From positions 5,394,001 through 5,458,000 of the forward strand of contig LT549889.1 of the NCBI GenBank assembly GCA_900078775.1: a DNA stretch of 64,000 nucleotides, in the 5' to 3' direction. This stretch comes from Mycolicibacterium aurum (lineage in GTDB: Bacteria; Actinomycetota; Actinomycetes; Mycobacteriales; Mycobacteriaceae). Position numbers and translations under genes: made by a program. How positions within the stretch are numbered: the first letter of the stretch is position 1; each line of letters opens with the position of its first letter. The notes under the pieces were generated by a model that ran no database searches, was not told the origin of the DNA, and saw nothing but the letters and a program-made list of their open reading frames with translations. Shown here in pieces: positions 17,501 through 26,074 of this stretch.

Positions 17501-18970
17501 ATGAACGTTTCCGTCCGTATGACGCCCAGGGTGGCGATCATCGGTGCCGGCTTCAGCGGGATCGCGGCGGCGGTCGAACTGCAGCGCAAGGGCATCGACG
17601 ATTTCGTCATCTTCGAACAGGCCCCCGGGCTGGGTGGGACGTGGTGGCACAACCGCTATCCGGGTGCGGAGGTCGATCTCGAGTCGCACATCTACTCGTT
17701 CTCCTTCGAGCGGCACGACTGGACCCGTACCCACGCCGACTGGCGCGAACTGCAGGGCTACCTGGAAGGTGTCGCGCAGAAGTGGGACCTGCCCCGGCGC
17801 ATCCGGTTCAACGAGACGGTGCAGGACGTGTCGTGGTCGGACACCGACCACACCTACCGGCTGATCACATCCTCGGGGGAGGATCACGGCACGTTCACCG
17901 CGGTCATCAGCGCGGTCGGCTTCCTGAACATCCCGGTGGTGCCGCCGTTCGCCCGGGGTGACCACGACTTCGAAGGCGCGATGTGCCACACGTCGCGCTG
18001 GATCGAGGGGCTGGACATGACCGGCAAGAAGGTCGCGGTGGTCGGGACGGGATCGTCGGCGGTCCAAATCGTGAGCGAAGCGCAGAAGGTCGCCTCCGAG
18101 GTGAAGATCTTCCAATTGGAGCCGAACTACATCCTGCCCAAGGAAAGTCGCGACTTCACGCCGGCCGAGCGGAGGCTCAACCGCAACCCGCTGGTGTATG
18201 CGTGGCGGCGTTTCAAGCTCTACTACGAATACGATGTGCGGCAGCTGACGTCCGGGCACGCCCGGGCGGACGGCAAGGCCAACCGGACGCGGCGGGAGAA
18301 GTCGCTGACCTTCCTGCGCCAGGAACTCGGCTCACGGCCCGACCTGATGGAACTGGCCACGCCCGAGTTCCCGTTCGAGGCGCGGCGCACAGTGCTCAGC
18401 GATACGTACTACGCCGCGTTGCGTGACCCGAAGGTCACCTTGGTTCCGCATGGGGTCAAGGGGCTCACCAAGACCGGCGCGATCGATGCCAACGGTGACG
18501 AGCACGATCTGGACATCATCGTGCTCGCAACCGGATTCGATGCCGCCAACTATCTGGGCAACTACGAGGTACACGGACAGCGTGGTACCGAACTGCACAG
18601 CGCCTGGCAGGGCGAGCCGGAGGCGTTCTTCGGCATGATGGTGCCCGGTTTCCCGAACTTCTTCATCATGTACGGGCCGAACACCAACTCGGTCCCGCTG
18701 GTCTCCTTCTACGAGGCGCAGGCGAATTTCGCCGCGAGTCTGATCAAGCGGGCCGCGAAGAAGGGCAAGACCGTCATCGACGTGCGGCGCTCGGCGTTTG
18801 TGATCTACAACGACCTGATCCAGGCGCAGTTGGCCAAGACGGTCTGGTCCAGCACCACGAACTACTTCCAGTCCGGAACGGGAAAGATCGTCTCGCAGTG
18901 GCCGCTCGGGGCCACGCCGTACATCCTGGGCACCAAGCTGCTGCGCCGGATCGCCGTCCGGCTTTCTTGA
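17501..18970 (+). CDS. Flavin-containing monooxygenase, Baeyer-Villiger type
   Basis: A 489-aa FAD/NADPH monooxygenase. It has an FAD Rossmann motif GAGFSG (residues 15-20), the class-B fingerprint F157-x-G159-x3-H163-x3-W167, and a second Rossmann motif VGTGSSA at about 181. The fingerprint ends in Trp-Ile rather than the usual Trp-Pro/Asp. Type I BVMOs insert oxygen next to a ketone to give an ester or lactone, and relatives oxidise heteroatoms. ATG 17501 has a strong GAGGAGA site. The gene has its own promoter and operator in the 17.4 kb gap. Partner esterase and SDR genes lie just upstream. Confidence 0.88.
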   Translation: MNVSVRMTPRVAIIGAGFSGIAAAVELQRKGIDDFVIFEQAPGLGGTWWHNRYPGAEVDLESHIYSFSFERHDWTRTHADWRELQGYLEGVAQKWDLPRRIRFNETVQDVSWSDTDHTYRLITSSGEDHGTFTAVISAVGFLNIPVVPPFARGDHDFEGAMCHTSRWIEGLDMTGKKVAVVGTGSSAVQIVSEAQKVASEVKIFQLEPNYILPKESRDFTPAERRLNRNPLVYAWRRFKLYYEYDVRQLTSGHARADGKANRTRREKSLTFLRQELGSRPDLMELATPEFPFEARRTVLSDTYYAALRDPKVTLVPHGVKGLTKTGAIDANGDEHDLDIIVLATGFDAANYLGNYEVHGQRGTELHSAWQGEPEAFFGMMVPGFPNFFIMYGPNTNSVPLVSFYEAQANFAASLIKRAAKKGKTVIDVRRSAFVIYNDLIQAQLAKTVWSSTTNYFQSGTGKIVSQWPLGATPYILGTKLLRRIAVRLS

Positions 18971-18977
18971 GGTCGTC

Positions 18978-19259
18978 GTGCCGACCGAGGACTGGATTAC
19001 TGCAGCGCGCTGCCGAACGGCTGATCCGGACCTGTTCTTCCACCCGGACGGTGAGCGGGCAGGAGCCCGCGCAGATCGGCTCCGGCGGGCCCGGCTGGTC
19101 TGCGCAGCGTGCCCGGTCGCCACCCAGTGCGCCGAGCACGCGATAACCCGCCGTGAAGGATTCGGCATCTGGGGCGGCCAATCCGAGGATGAACGGATAG
19201 CGGTCCTGCTCGCCGACGGAGCCCGCCCACGCGGCAGATCTGTTCATCTCACACGTTAG
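18978..19259 (+). CDS. WhiB-family iron-sulfur regulator
   Basis: A 93-aa protein starting at GTG 18978, 7 bp after the monooxygenase stop. The four cluster cysteines are C12, C42, C45 and C51 (spacing C-x29-C-x2-C-x5-C). The G-I-W-G-G turn is at 63-67, followed by a basic tail (RPRGR). WhiB proteins carry a redox- or NO-sensitive [4Fe-4S] cluster and modulate sigma-factor-dependent transcription. It lies between catabolic genes and is apparently cotranscribed with them, which is unusual and suggests a dedicated redox sensor for this pathway. Confidence 0.9.
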   Translation: MPTEDWITAARCRTADPDLFFHPDGERAGARADRLRRARLVCAACPVATQCAEHAITRREGFGIWGGQSEDERIAVLLADGARPRGRSVHLTR

Positions 19260-19272
19260 TTAGGAGCACGAC

Positions 19273-20001
19273 GTGGCACCCAAGCCTGTCATTGCCGTTA
19301 CTCTCGCCACTCGGGAGCTACCAGCAATGGTTCACTGGCGCAGCATGTTCGAAGGACTCCTCGAGTGCGGGGCGGTTCCGGTGGCGATCGACTGCGGGGA
19401 GGCCCCGGTGGATCTCGGCTCGCTGCTCGGCCAGGTGGACGGGCTGATCATCAGCGGCGGCGCCGATATCGACCCCGCTCGGTACGGGGGCGATCCCGCG
19501 GATCCCACGCTACGCGGGGTGAACCCGGTGCGGGACGCCAACGAGATCGCCGCATTCGAGGAAGCTTGGGCGCGTCAGTTGCCCACCCTGGCCATCTGCC
19601 GGGGCCTGCAGTTGGTCAATGTGGCGCGCGGCGGGACGCTGTTTGCCGACTTACCAAGGGATTTCAGCTCCGACGTCAACCACCGACTCGGCGAGGAAGC
19701 CCTGGTGCAGAGTGCCCACCAGATCGAGATCGGCCCTGACAGCCGACTCGCCGAGTGGATGCAGGCACCAGGCGTCATCTCGGTCAACAGCCAGCACCAT
19801 CAGGGTATCCGGTCACTTGCGGACGGATTCAGCGTTGCCGCCCGGGCCACCGACGGCTTGATCGAAGCCTACGAATCGCTCACCCACCCGGTCACCGCCA
19901 TTCAGTGGCACCCCGAGATCAGTTGGTGCAACGATGCCGTGGCCCGGCGGTTGCTCACCGGTTTCATAGCGTCCTGCGCAGCGCCGGTACCCGTCTACTG
20001 A
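19273..20001 (+). CDS. Gamma-glutamyl-amide hydrolase, peptidase C26 (PuuD-like)
   Basis: A 242-aa class I glutamine-amidotransferase-like hydrolase from GTG 19273, with TAGGAG upstream. Motifs are SGGADIDPARYGG at about residue 61, the nucleophile C109 in AICRGLQ, and the H213/E215 pair in IQWHPE. PuuD-type enzymes split gamma-glutamyl-GABA and similar amides to free glutamate. It closes an operon set that contains two glutamine-synthetase-like ligases, so ligase and hydrolase plausibly bracket a gamma-glutamylated pathway. The end overlaps the convergent thioesterase gene by 7 nt. Confidence 0.88.
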   Translation: MAPKPVIAVTLATRELPAMVHWRSMFEGLLECGAVPVAIDCGEAPVDLGSLLGQVDGLIISGGADIDPARYGGDPADPTLRGVNPVRDANEIAAFEEAWARQLPTLAICRGLQLVNVARGGTLFADLPRDFSSDVNHRLGEEALVQSAHQIEIGPDSRLAEWMQAPGVISVNSQHHQGIRSLADGFSVAARATDGLIEAYESLTHPVTAIQWHPEISWCNDAVARRLLTGFIASCAAPVPVY

Positions 20002-20768
20002 ACCGGACGCACGGTCAGCATCTGCGCCGTCGTCCCGATCGGTCCCGTCTCATCGTGAATGATGCTGTGGGTCAACCCCAATCCGTCCGGCCCGAATGAC
20101 ACGCTGGTGTCGAATCCGACCCAGCCGCCGCGGGGCTCGGCGTACAGGTGCGCGGTCAGGTCGATGTTGGGGAACATGACCTGGGTCGGGTCGGCCCGCA
20201 CGGCCAGCCCGTTGGCGATGTCGAGCAATCCGATGGTGGCGGCGCCGGGGCTGGCGGTCTCACCGGCGACGAGCCCGACGCCGGTGCGCACCCAGGCCGT
20301 CGCCCGGCCGGGGCCGGTCTCGACGCGGCGCACCTCGGCCGACGCGATGAACCCGCCGCGCCACAGCGCGGACATGTTCCAGGCCGGCACCTCGTCGGGA
20401 CCGGCGATCGGTGTGGCGCTCGATCCGGCGAGCGCCGCGGTGTCGAAGCGCTGCATCAGCCAGGCCCGCAACACCAGCACGGTCCGTCCGGCGTGGCTCA
20501 GGGTGGCCTCGACGAGCTCGATGCTGCGCCCGGGCCGCACCATCCGGACATCCACGTCGACCTCGGCGATGGGCACCGTGCCGAGAATGTCGTAGGACAG
20601 CCGGGCCAGCGGTAACCGATCGTCGCGGCGGCTGTCTCGATGCTGCTCCACGGCGTGCGCGAGCAGGCCGATCGACGGCGCGATGTGCTGCTCGGCGGTG
20701 TTCCACGCCCCCTGGGTGTGCCCGGTAGCCCGAAAGCTCGACGCACCGAGCCTCTCGAAGTAATGCAC
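19995..20768 (-). CDS. Acyl-CoA thioesterase-family protein (double hotdog)
   Basis: A 257-aa protein from GTG 20768 (VHYFERLGASSFRATGHTQG); residues further upstream in frame are Pro-rich and not family-like. It matches the thioesterase-like proteins common in mycobacteria: an N-terminal hotdog with WNTAEQHIAPSIGLLAHAVE and a C-terminal hotdog with ANGLAVRADPTQVMFPNIDL, then GWVGFDTSVSFG. It likely hydrolyses an acyl-CoA. It is divergent from the ABC importer genes and convergent with the C26 hydrolase. Two similar thioesterase-family genes lie at 32162 and 48702. Confidence 0.8.
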   Translation of the reverse strand: MHYFERLGASSFRATGHTQGAWNTAEQHIAPSIGLLAHAVEQHRDSRRDDRLPLARLSYDILGTVPIAEVDVDVRMVRPGRSIELVEATLSHAGRTVLVLRAWLMQRFDTAALAGSSATPIAGPDEVPAWNMSALWRGGFIASAEVRRVETGPGRATAWVRTGVGLVAGETASPGAATIGLLDIANGLAVRADPTQVMFPNIDLTAHLYAEPRGGWVGFDTSVSFGPDGLGLTHSIIHDETGPIGTTAQMLTVRPVQ

Positions 20769-20818
20769 CCGACGATGATGCCCGGTTGGGCCCGACACGC
20801 CCGCATCGCGGACCGGCG

Positions 20819-20838
20819 GTTGTGGGGGAGGCCACAAC
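20819..20838. promoter_or_regulatory. Inverted repeat between thioesterase and ABC importer genes
   Basis: GTTGTGG (20819-20825) and CCACAAC (20832-20838) form a 7-bp inverted repeat with a 6-bp spacer in the divergent intergenic region. It could be an operator for either gene or a hairpin in the leader. No regulator gene is adjacent. Confidence 0.3.
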
Positions 20839-20974
20839 GAGCCGGTGTCTGTCGGGCTTATGTGTCGGCGGGTTACAGCGAAAAATCTGCCCGATTTGAT
20901 CCCTGGCCGAAGCGTCGCGGTTTCGGCACCGTGTGCCGGTACTCATCAGCACCAACCGAAGGACTCCGATCGCG

Positions 20975-22639
20975 ATGTCATCCCTGCCTGCCGTTAGCCG
21001 CCACGCCGCACTGGGCTCGACCGCACTCGCCGCTGCGCTCGTCCTCGCCGGCTGCGGTGGCGCCGGCAACGATGCGTCCTCGGAAGAGGCCGGCACCCCG
21101 GTCAGCGGCGGCTCGATCGTCTACGCCACCGACCGCGAACCCACCTGCCTGGACCCGCACAACTTCGGAGACATGCCGCAGACCTACATCGCCCGGCAGT
21201 ACCTGGACAGTCTGGTCTCCGAGCGGCCCGACGGCTCGGTGGTGCCGTGGCTGGCGGACTCGTGGGAGGTCTCGCCGGACGGGCTGACCTATACCTTCAA
21301 GATCAAGCAGGGGGTGAAGTTTCATGACGGCACCCCGCTGGACGCCGAGGCGGTGCACGCCAACTTCGTGCAGATCCTGGACCCGGCCACCGAGTCGGCC
21401 ACCGACGCCGGCTACCTGCGGCCCTACTACGGATCCTCGCGCGCAATCGACCCGGCCACCTTCGAACTCAAGCTCAAGACCCCGTACTCGGCGCTGCTGC
21501 CGGTGCTGTCCCAGGCCTTCTTCGGCATCGAGTCGCCGAAGGCCATGGCCCGCGGCCTCGAGGAGAACTGCCAGTCGCCGGTGGGCACCGGACCGTTCAT
21601 CGTCAAGGCCTGGCACCGCGGGCAGAGCGTCGAGTTGGAGCGCAACCCGGACTACAACTCCGCTCCGGCCGACGCCAAGCATCAGGGCCCGGCCTACCTG
21701 GACAGCGTGACCTGGAAATTCATCGAGGACGGCTCGGTGCGTGCCGCCGCGGTACAGGGCCGCGACGCCGACATCATCTTCAACCCGCCGCCGCAGCAGG
21801 TCGCCGCGCTCAAGGCCGACCCCACTCTGCAGACCCAGGAGTTCACCCACACCGGCCTGCCCAACGGCATCGCGCTGAACACCAGCCGCGCACCGTTCGA
21901 CGACACCCTGGTGCGCCAGGCCTTCATCCACGGGGCCAATGCCGAGGCCGCGGTCAAGAGTGCCTACCTGGGTGTCTACGAATGGGAGCACGGCCCGATC
22001 TCGTCGACCACGCCCTACTTCAAAGATCTGCGGGACTTCTACGCCTACGACAAGGACAAGGCCGACAAGCTGCTCGACGAGGCCGGCTGGACCCAGCGCG
22101 ACGCCGACGGCTACCGCACCAAGGACGGCAAGCGCCTGACCGCCGAGCTGATCTACTCGGCCGACACCGGTGACACCCCGCCGGCGGATGTGACGCTGTT
22201 CCAGAACATCCAGTCCGCGGAGAAGGAGATCGGCTTCGACGTCGTGCTCAAGCCGCTGCCGCAGGACCAGTACTTCGCCGCATTCAGCGACAAGACTGCC
22301 TACGACGGACTGACCGGCGCCTACTGGAACAGCCCCACCCCGGCGGTGCTCTCCATCGTGTTCTCCTCCGACTCGCTCAAGGCTGCCCCCGGCAACAACA
22401 TGAGCTGGGTCGAGAACCCGAAGATCGACGAACTGGTCCGCGCCGCCGCCGGCACCACCGATGTCGCCGAGCAGGAACGTCTGTACGGCCAGACCCAGCA
22501 GATCGTCGCCGAGGAGGCCTACCAGTTGGGCCTCTACCCGGTGCTCACCCGGCTGGTCCACAAGAAGAAGCTCAAGGACGTCTGGATCGAGCCGTCCGAG
22601 GGTGAGCCGGTACTGCACGACGCCTGGCTGGCCCCGTGA
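20975..22639 (+). CDS. ABC transporter substrate-binding lipoprotein, family 5
   Basis: A 554-aa protein from ATG 20975. It has an N-terminal signal peptide with lipobox L24-A-G-C27 (ALVLAGCGG), so it is lipid-anchored outside the membrane. The body is the family 5 peptide/nickel-type solute-binding fold (DREPTCLDPHNFGDMPQTYI, later GVKFHDGTPLDAEAVHANF). These bind peptides, opines, nickel chelates or other small solutes. The downstream permease genes overlap by 4 nt, followed by fused ATPases and two flavin monooxygenases. The solute is therefore likely the monooxygenase substrate. Confidence 0.92.
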   Translation: MSSLPAVSRHAALGSTALAAALVLAGCGGAGNDASSEEAGTPVSGGSIVYATDREPTCLDPHNFGDMPQTYIARQYLDSLVSERPDGSVVPWLADSWEVSPDGLTYTFKIKQGVKFHDGTPLDAEAVHANFVQILDPATESATDAGYLRPYYGSSRAIDPATFELKLKTPYSALLPVLSQAFFGIESPKAMARGLEENCQSPVGTGPFIVKAWHRGQSVELERNPDYNSAPADAKHQGPAYLDSVTWKFIEDGSVRAAAVQGRDADIIFNPPPQQVAALKADPTLQTQEFTHTGLPNGIALNTSRAPFDDTLVRQAFIHGANAEAAVKSAYLGVYEWEHGPISSTTPYFKDLRDFYAYDKDKADKLLDEAGWTQRDADGYRTKDGKRLTAELIYSADTGDTPPADVTLFQNIQSAEKEIGFDVVLKPLPQDQYFAAFSDKTAYDGLTGAYWNSPTPAVLSIVFSSDSLKAAPGNNMSWVENPKIDELVRAAAGTTDVAEQERLYGQTQQIVAEEAYQLGLYPVLTRLVHKKKLKDVWIEPSEGEPVLHDAWLAP

Positions 22640-23604
22640 GCCTGGCGGTGCCCGGAACCCGCCGCGCCCCGACCGGGGTGCGGCGGTTCCTCGTCCGGCT
22701 GGCCGGTGTCGTCGGTGTGCTCTGGGGCGCAGCCACTTTGACGTTCATCGCCGCGCAGTTGATGCCGGGAGACCCCGCGCAGACCATTCTCGGCGGGGCG
22801 GGCTCCCGGCCCTCCCCGGAACAGGTCGCCGCGGTCCGCGAGCAGTACGGGTTCAACGACCCGGTGCTTGTGCGGTACCTGAACTACCTGGGCGGGTTGC
22901 TGCGCGGGGATCTGGGCACCTCCTACATCCTCAAGCAACCGGTCACCGGCGTGATCACCGAACAGCTCGCTCCGACAATCGTTCTCACCCTGACCGCGCT
23001 GGTGCTGTCCTGGGTGATCGCGGTGTCGGTCACCCTGCTCACCGCGCACCGCAGTCGTTGGCTGTCCGGTGTCGGTTCGGCGCTGGAGGTCTTCCTGGCC
23101 GCGCTGCCGCAGTACTGGCTGGGCATCGTGCTGCTGGTGGTGTTCGCCTTTCAGCTGCGGCTGCTGCCGGTGGTGGGCGACAGCGGCCCCGAGGGGCTGG
23201 TCTTGCCGGCACTCACCCTGGCCCTGCCGCTGGCCGGTTACCTGGGCCAGGTGACCCGCGACGAATTCTCCTCGGCGATGGAACAGCCGTTCGCGGTCTC
23301 GGCGCGGGCCCGCGGCATGAGCGACTGGGGGGTGCGGTGGCGGCACGCGCTGCGGCACGCGCTGCTGCCCGGGCTCACCTTGTCCGGGTGGGCGCTCGGG
23401 TCGCTGTTCTCCACCGCCGTGATCGTCGAATCGGTGTTCGTGCGACCGGGATTGGGCCGGCTGCTGGTGGACGCCGTGACATCCAAGGACATGCCGGTGG
23501 TGATCGGGGTGACGTTGTTCGTCGCCGCGGTCTACGTGCTGGCGAACCTGCTGGTCGACATCGCCTTCGTGCGCGTCGACCCGCGACTGCGGAGGGCCCG
23601 ATGA
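22636..23604 (+). CDS. ABC transporter permease, DppB-type
   Basis: A 322-aa inner-membrane permease starting at GTG 22636, which overlaps the binding-protein stop. It has about six spans and the family N-terminus (ATLTFIAAQLMPGDPAQTIL), then LLRGDLGTSYILKQPVTGVI. The EAA-type cytoplasmic loop is around VSARARGMSDWGVRWRHALR. It pairs with the next permease to form the channel. The stop overlaps the next start by 4 nt. Confidence 0.92.
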   Translation: MSLAVPGTRRAPTGVRRFLVRLAGVVGVLWGAATLTFIAAQLMPGDPAQTILGGAGSRPSPEQVAAVREQYGFNDPVLVRYLNYLGGLLRGDLGTSYILKQPVTGVITEQLAPTIVLTLTALVLSWVIAVSVTLLTAHRSRWLSGVGSALEVFLAALPQYWLGIVLLVVFAFQLRLLPVVGDSGPEGLVLPALTLALPLAGYLGQVTRDEFSSAMEQPFAVSARARGMSDWGVRWRHALRHALLPGLTLSGWALGSLFSTAVIVESVFVRPGLGRLLVDAVTSKDMPVVIGVTLFVAAVYVLANLLVDIAFVRVDPRLRRAR

Positions 23605-24440
23605 CCATCACCAACCGGGTGACCGGCAACCGGCACACCGTCCGGCCGGCGGTGCTGCTGGCCGCGGCCTACCTGGTGCTGATGCTCGCCTGGGCGGCGG
23701 CGCCCGGGGCGTTCACCAGCGGCACCCCGTACGACACCGACATCGAAACACCTTTGAAGCCACCTTCTTTCGAGCACTGGTTCGGCACCGACGCCTCCGG
23801 ACGCGACATCTACACCCGGGTGGTCTTCGGGGCACAGAGCTCGCTGGCCATCGGGGTGGGCGCCACCGCGCTCGCCCTCGTCGTGGCCATCGCCCTCGGC
23901 TTCGCCGCCGGGCTGGGCGGACGCTTCGCCGACGGGATCATCAGCCGCTTCCTCGAAGTGGTGCTCTCCATCCCGGGCCTGCTGATCGCGCTGTTGTTCA
24001 TCGCGGTGCTCGGCCCCGGCGTGGCCACCCAGATCCTGGCGGTGGCCATCGGCTCGGCGGTCGGCTACGCGCGCATGGTGCGCGGCCAGGTGATCGCGGT
24101 CAAGGACTCCGGATACGTCCACGCCGCAACGGCACTCGGCCATTCCCGGCGCCGGATCATCACCGCGCACGTGTTCCCCAACGCGATGCGTCCGCTGGTG
24201 GTGCTCGGCACCATGGGCATCGGCCAGTCCATCATCTGGGCGTCCTCACTGAGCTTCCTGGGCCTCGGTGTCGCACCACCCGCCCCCGAGTGGGGCGCCA
24301 TGCTCAACGCCGGCCGCGACTTCGTCTCCACCGCCTGGTGGCTGGAGCTGTTCCCGGGACTGGCCATCATCGGCTGCACCCTGGCCGTCACCGTGGTGGG
24401 CCGGTATCTGCAGCAGCGTCTGGAGGGAAGACTCGAATGA
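23601..24440 (+). CDS. ABC transporter permease, DppC-type
   Basis: A 279-aa permease from ATG 23601. The N-terminal span is followed by the DppC-typical HWFGTDASGRDIYTRVVFGA, then about five further spans. The EAA loop is around HAATALGHSRRRIITAHVFP. It forms the heterodimeric channel with the preceding protein. Overlaps of 4 nt on both sides show tight translational coupling within the importer operon. Confidence 0.92.
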   Translation: MTITNRVTGNRHTVRPAVLLAAAYLVLMLAWAAAPGAFTSGTPYDTDIETPLKPPSFEHWFGTDASGRDIYTRVVFGAQSSLAIGVGATALALVVAIALGFAAGLGGRFADGIISRFLEVVLSIPGLLIALLFIAVLGPGVATQILAVAIGSAVGYARMVRGQVIAVKDSGYVHAATALGHSRRRIITAHVFPNAMRPLVVLGTMGIGQSIIWASSLSFLGLGVAPPAPEWGAMLNAGRDFVSTAWWLELFPGLAIIGCTLAVTVVGRYLQQRLEGRLE

Positions 24441-26074
24441 CCGCCTTGGTGAGCGTCGAGGACCTGACGGTGTCCTTCGGCAAGCACCGCCGCGAGGTGG
24501 TACGCGGTGTGTCCTTCGAGGTGGCAGCCGGTGAATGCTTCGCCATCGTCGGCGAATCCGGCTCCGGCAAGAGCGTCACCGCCCGCACCCTTCTCGGCCT
24601 GACCGGGCCCACCTCGCACACCGCGGCGAGCCGGCTCGAACTGCACGGGAAATCCCGGCTCGGACACAAGGACCGGGACTGGCGCCGGATCCGGGGCCGC
24701 GAGGTCGGGTTCGTGCTGCAGGACGCGCTGGTATCGCTGGACCCGCTGCGCACCGTGGGTGCCGAGATCGCCGAGACGCTGCGGCTGCACAGATACGGCA
24801 ACAAGGCCGCCCGGCGCCACCGCGTGCTGGAACTGCTGGATGCGGTCGGGGTGCCGGAACCGGCGCTGCGGGCCCGCCAGCTGCCGCAGGAACTGTCCGG
24901 TGGGCAGCGTCAGCGCGCACTGATCGCCTCGGCCATCGCGCTGCAGCCGCCGCTGCTGATCGCCGACGAGCCGACCACCGCGCTGGACGTCACCGTGCAG
25001 GCGCAGGTCCTGGATCTGCTGGAGGCCATGAAGGACAACGGCACCGGACTGATCCTGATCAGCCACGACCTGTCGGTGGTCAGCCGGCTGGCCGACCGGG
25101 TCGCGGTGATGCGCGACGGGCAGTTCGTCGAACAGGGCGCGGTCGCCGAGGTGCTCGCGAGCCCCGAGCACCCGTACACCCGGGCGCTCATCGACGCCGT
25201 GCCGGCCACCCACCGCAAGGGCACCCGGCTCTCCGCCCAGCCCCCACGCCCCGTGCACGAGGGACGCCGGCGCACGGCCCTCGACGGTGTGGTGCTGCAG
25301 GCCGACGGCCTGACCAAACGCTTCCTCGGGCCTGACGGTGCGGAACGCACTGCCGTGCGGGATGTCTCGTTGCGCATCGAGGCGGGGGAGACGGTGGGCA
25401 TCGTGGGCGAGTCCGGCTCGGGCAAGACCACCACCGCCCGGATGGTGCTGGCGCTGCTGGAACCCGATGCCGGCACGGTGCTGCTCGGCGGGCAGCCGTG
25501 GAGTGCGCTGCCCGAACCGCAGCGCCGCCCGCAACGCCGGGAGATCTCGGTCGTCTACCAGGATCCGCTGGGGTCCTTCGACCCGCGCTGGACGGTGCGC
25601 CGGATCATCTCCGATGCCCTGCCCGCCGACACCTACCCCGATGCCGCGGCACGCCGGGCCCGCACCGAGGAGCTGATGGCCGGCGTCGGTCTGGGCGCCG
25701 AGCACCTGGACCGCAGGCCGCTGCTGCTCTCCGGCGGACAGCGGCAACGGGTGGCGATCGCCCGTGCCCTGGCCCCCGAACCCGCACTGATCGTCCTGGA
25801 CGAACCGGTGTCCGCGCTCGATGTCACCATCCAGGCGCAGGTGCTCGACTTGCTGGCCGACCTGCAGGACCGGCTCGGCCTGTCCTATCTGTTCATCTCG
25901 CACGACCTGGGTGTCATCCACCACGTCGCCGACCGGGTGCTGGTGATGCGGCACGGCCGCATCGTCGAATCCGGAAGTGCGGGACAGATCTTCGAGTCGC
26001 CCCAGGACCCCTACACCCGTCAGTTGCTGGCGAGCCTGCTCGTCGCCGAACCCGCTCCCGGAGCCGCCTCATGA
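24437..26074 (+). CDS. ABC transporter ATP-binding protein, two fused ATPase domains
   Basis: A 545-aa protein from ATG 24437. It contains two complete ATPase domains: domain 1 (about 1-260) with Walker A GESGSGKSV, signature LSGGQRQRA and Walker B LLIADEPTTALD; domain 2 (about 285-540) with GESGSGKTT, LSGGQRQRV and LIVLDEPVSALD. Separate DppD and DppF proteins are usually found in such importers, so one gene here supplies both. It energises uptake through the two permeases before it. The stop overlaps the monooxygenase start by 4 nt. Confidence 0.93.
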   Translation: MTALVSVEDLTVSFGKHRREVVRGVSFEVAAGECFAIVGESGSGKSVTARTLLGLTGPTSHTAASRLELHGKSRLGHKDRDWRRIRGREVGFVLQDALVSLDPLRTVGAEIAETLRLHRYGNKAARRHRVLELLDAVGVPEPALRARQLPQELSGGQRQRALIASAIALQPPLLIADEPTTALDVTVQAQVLDLLEAMKDNGTGLILISHDLSVVSRLADRVAVMRDGQFVEQGAVAEVLASPEHPYTRALIDAVPATHRKGTRLSAQPPRPVHEGRRRTALDGVVLQADGLTKRFLGPDGAERTAVRDVSLRIEAGETVGIVGESGSGKTTTARMVLALLEPDAGTVLLGGQPWSALPEPQRRPQRREISVVYQDPLGSFDPRWTVRRIISDALPADTYPDAAARRARTEELMAGVGLGAEHLDRRPLLLSGGQRQRVAIARALAPEPALIVLDEPVSALDVTIQAQVLDLLADLQDRLGLSYLFISHDLGVIHHVADRVLVMRHGRIVESGSAGQIFESPQDPYTRQLLASLLVAEPAPGAAS

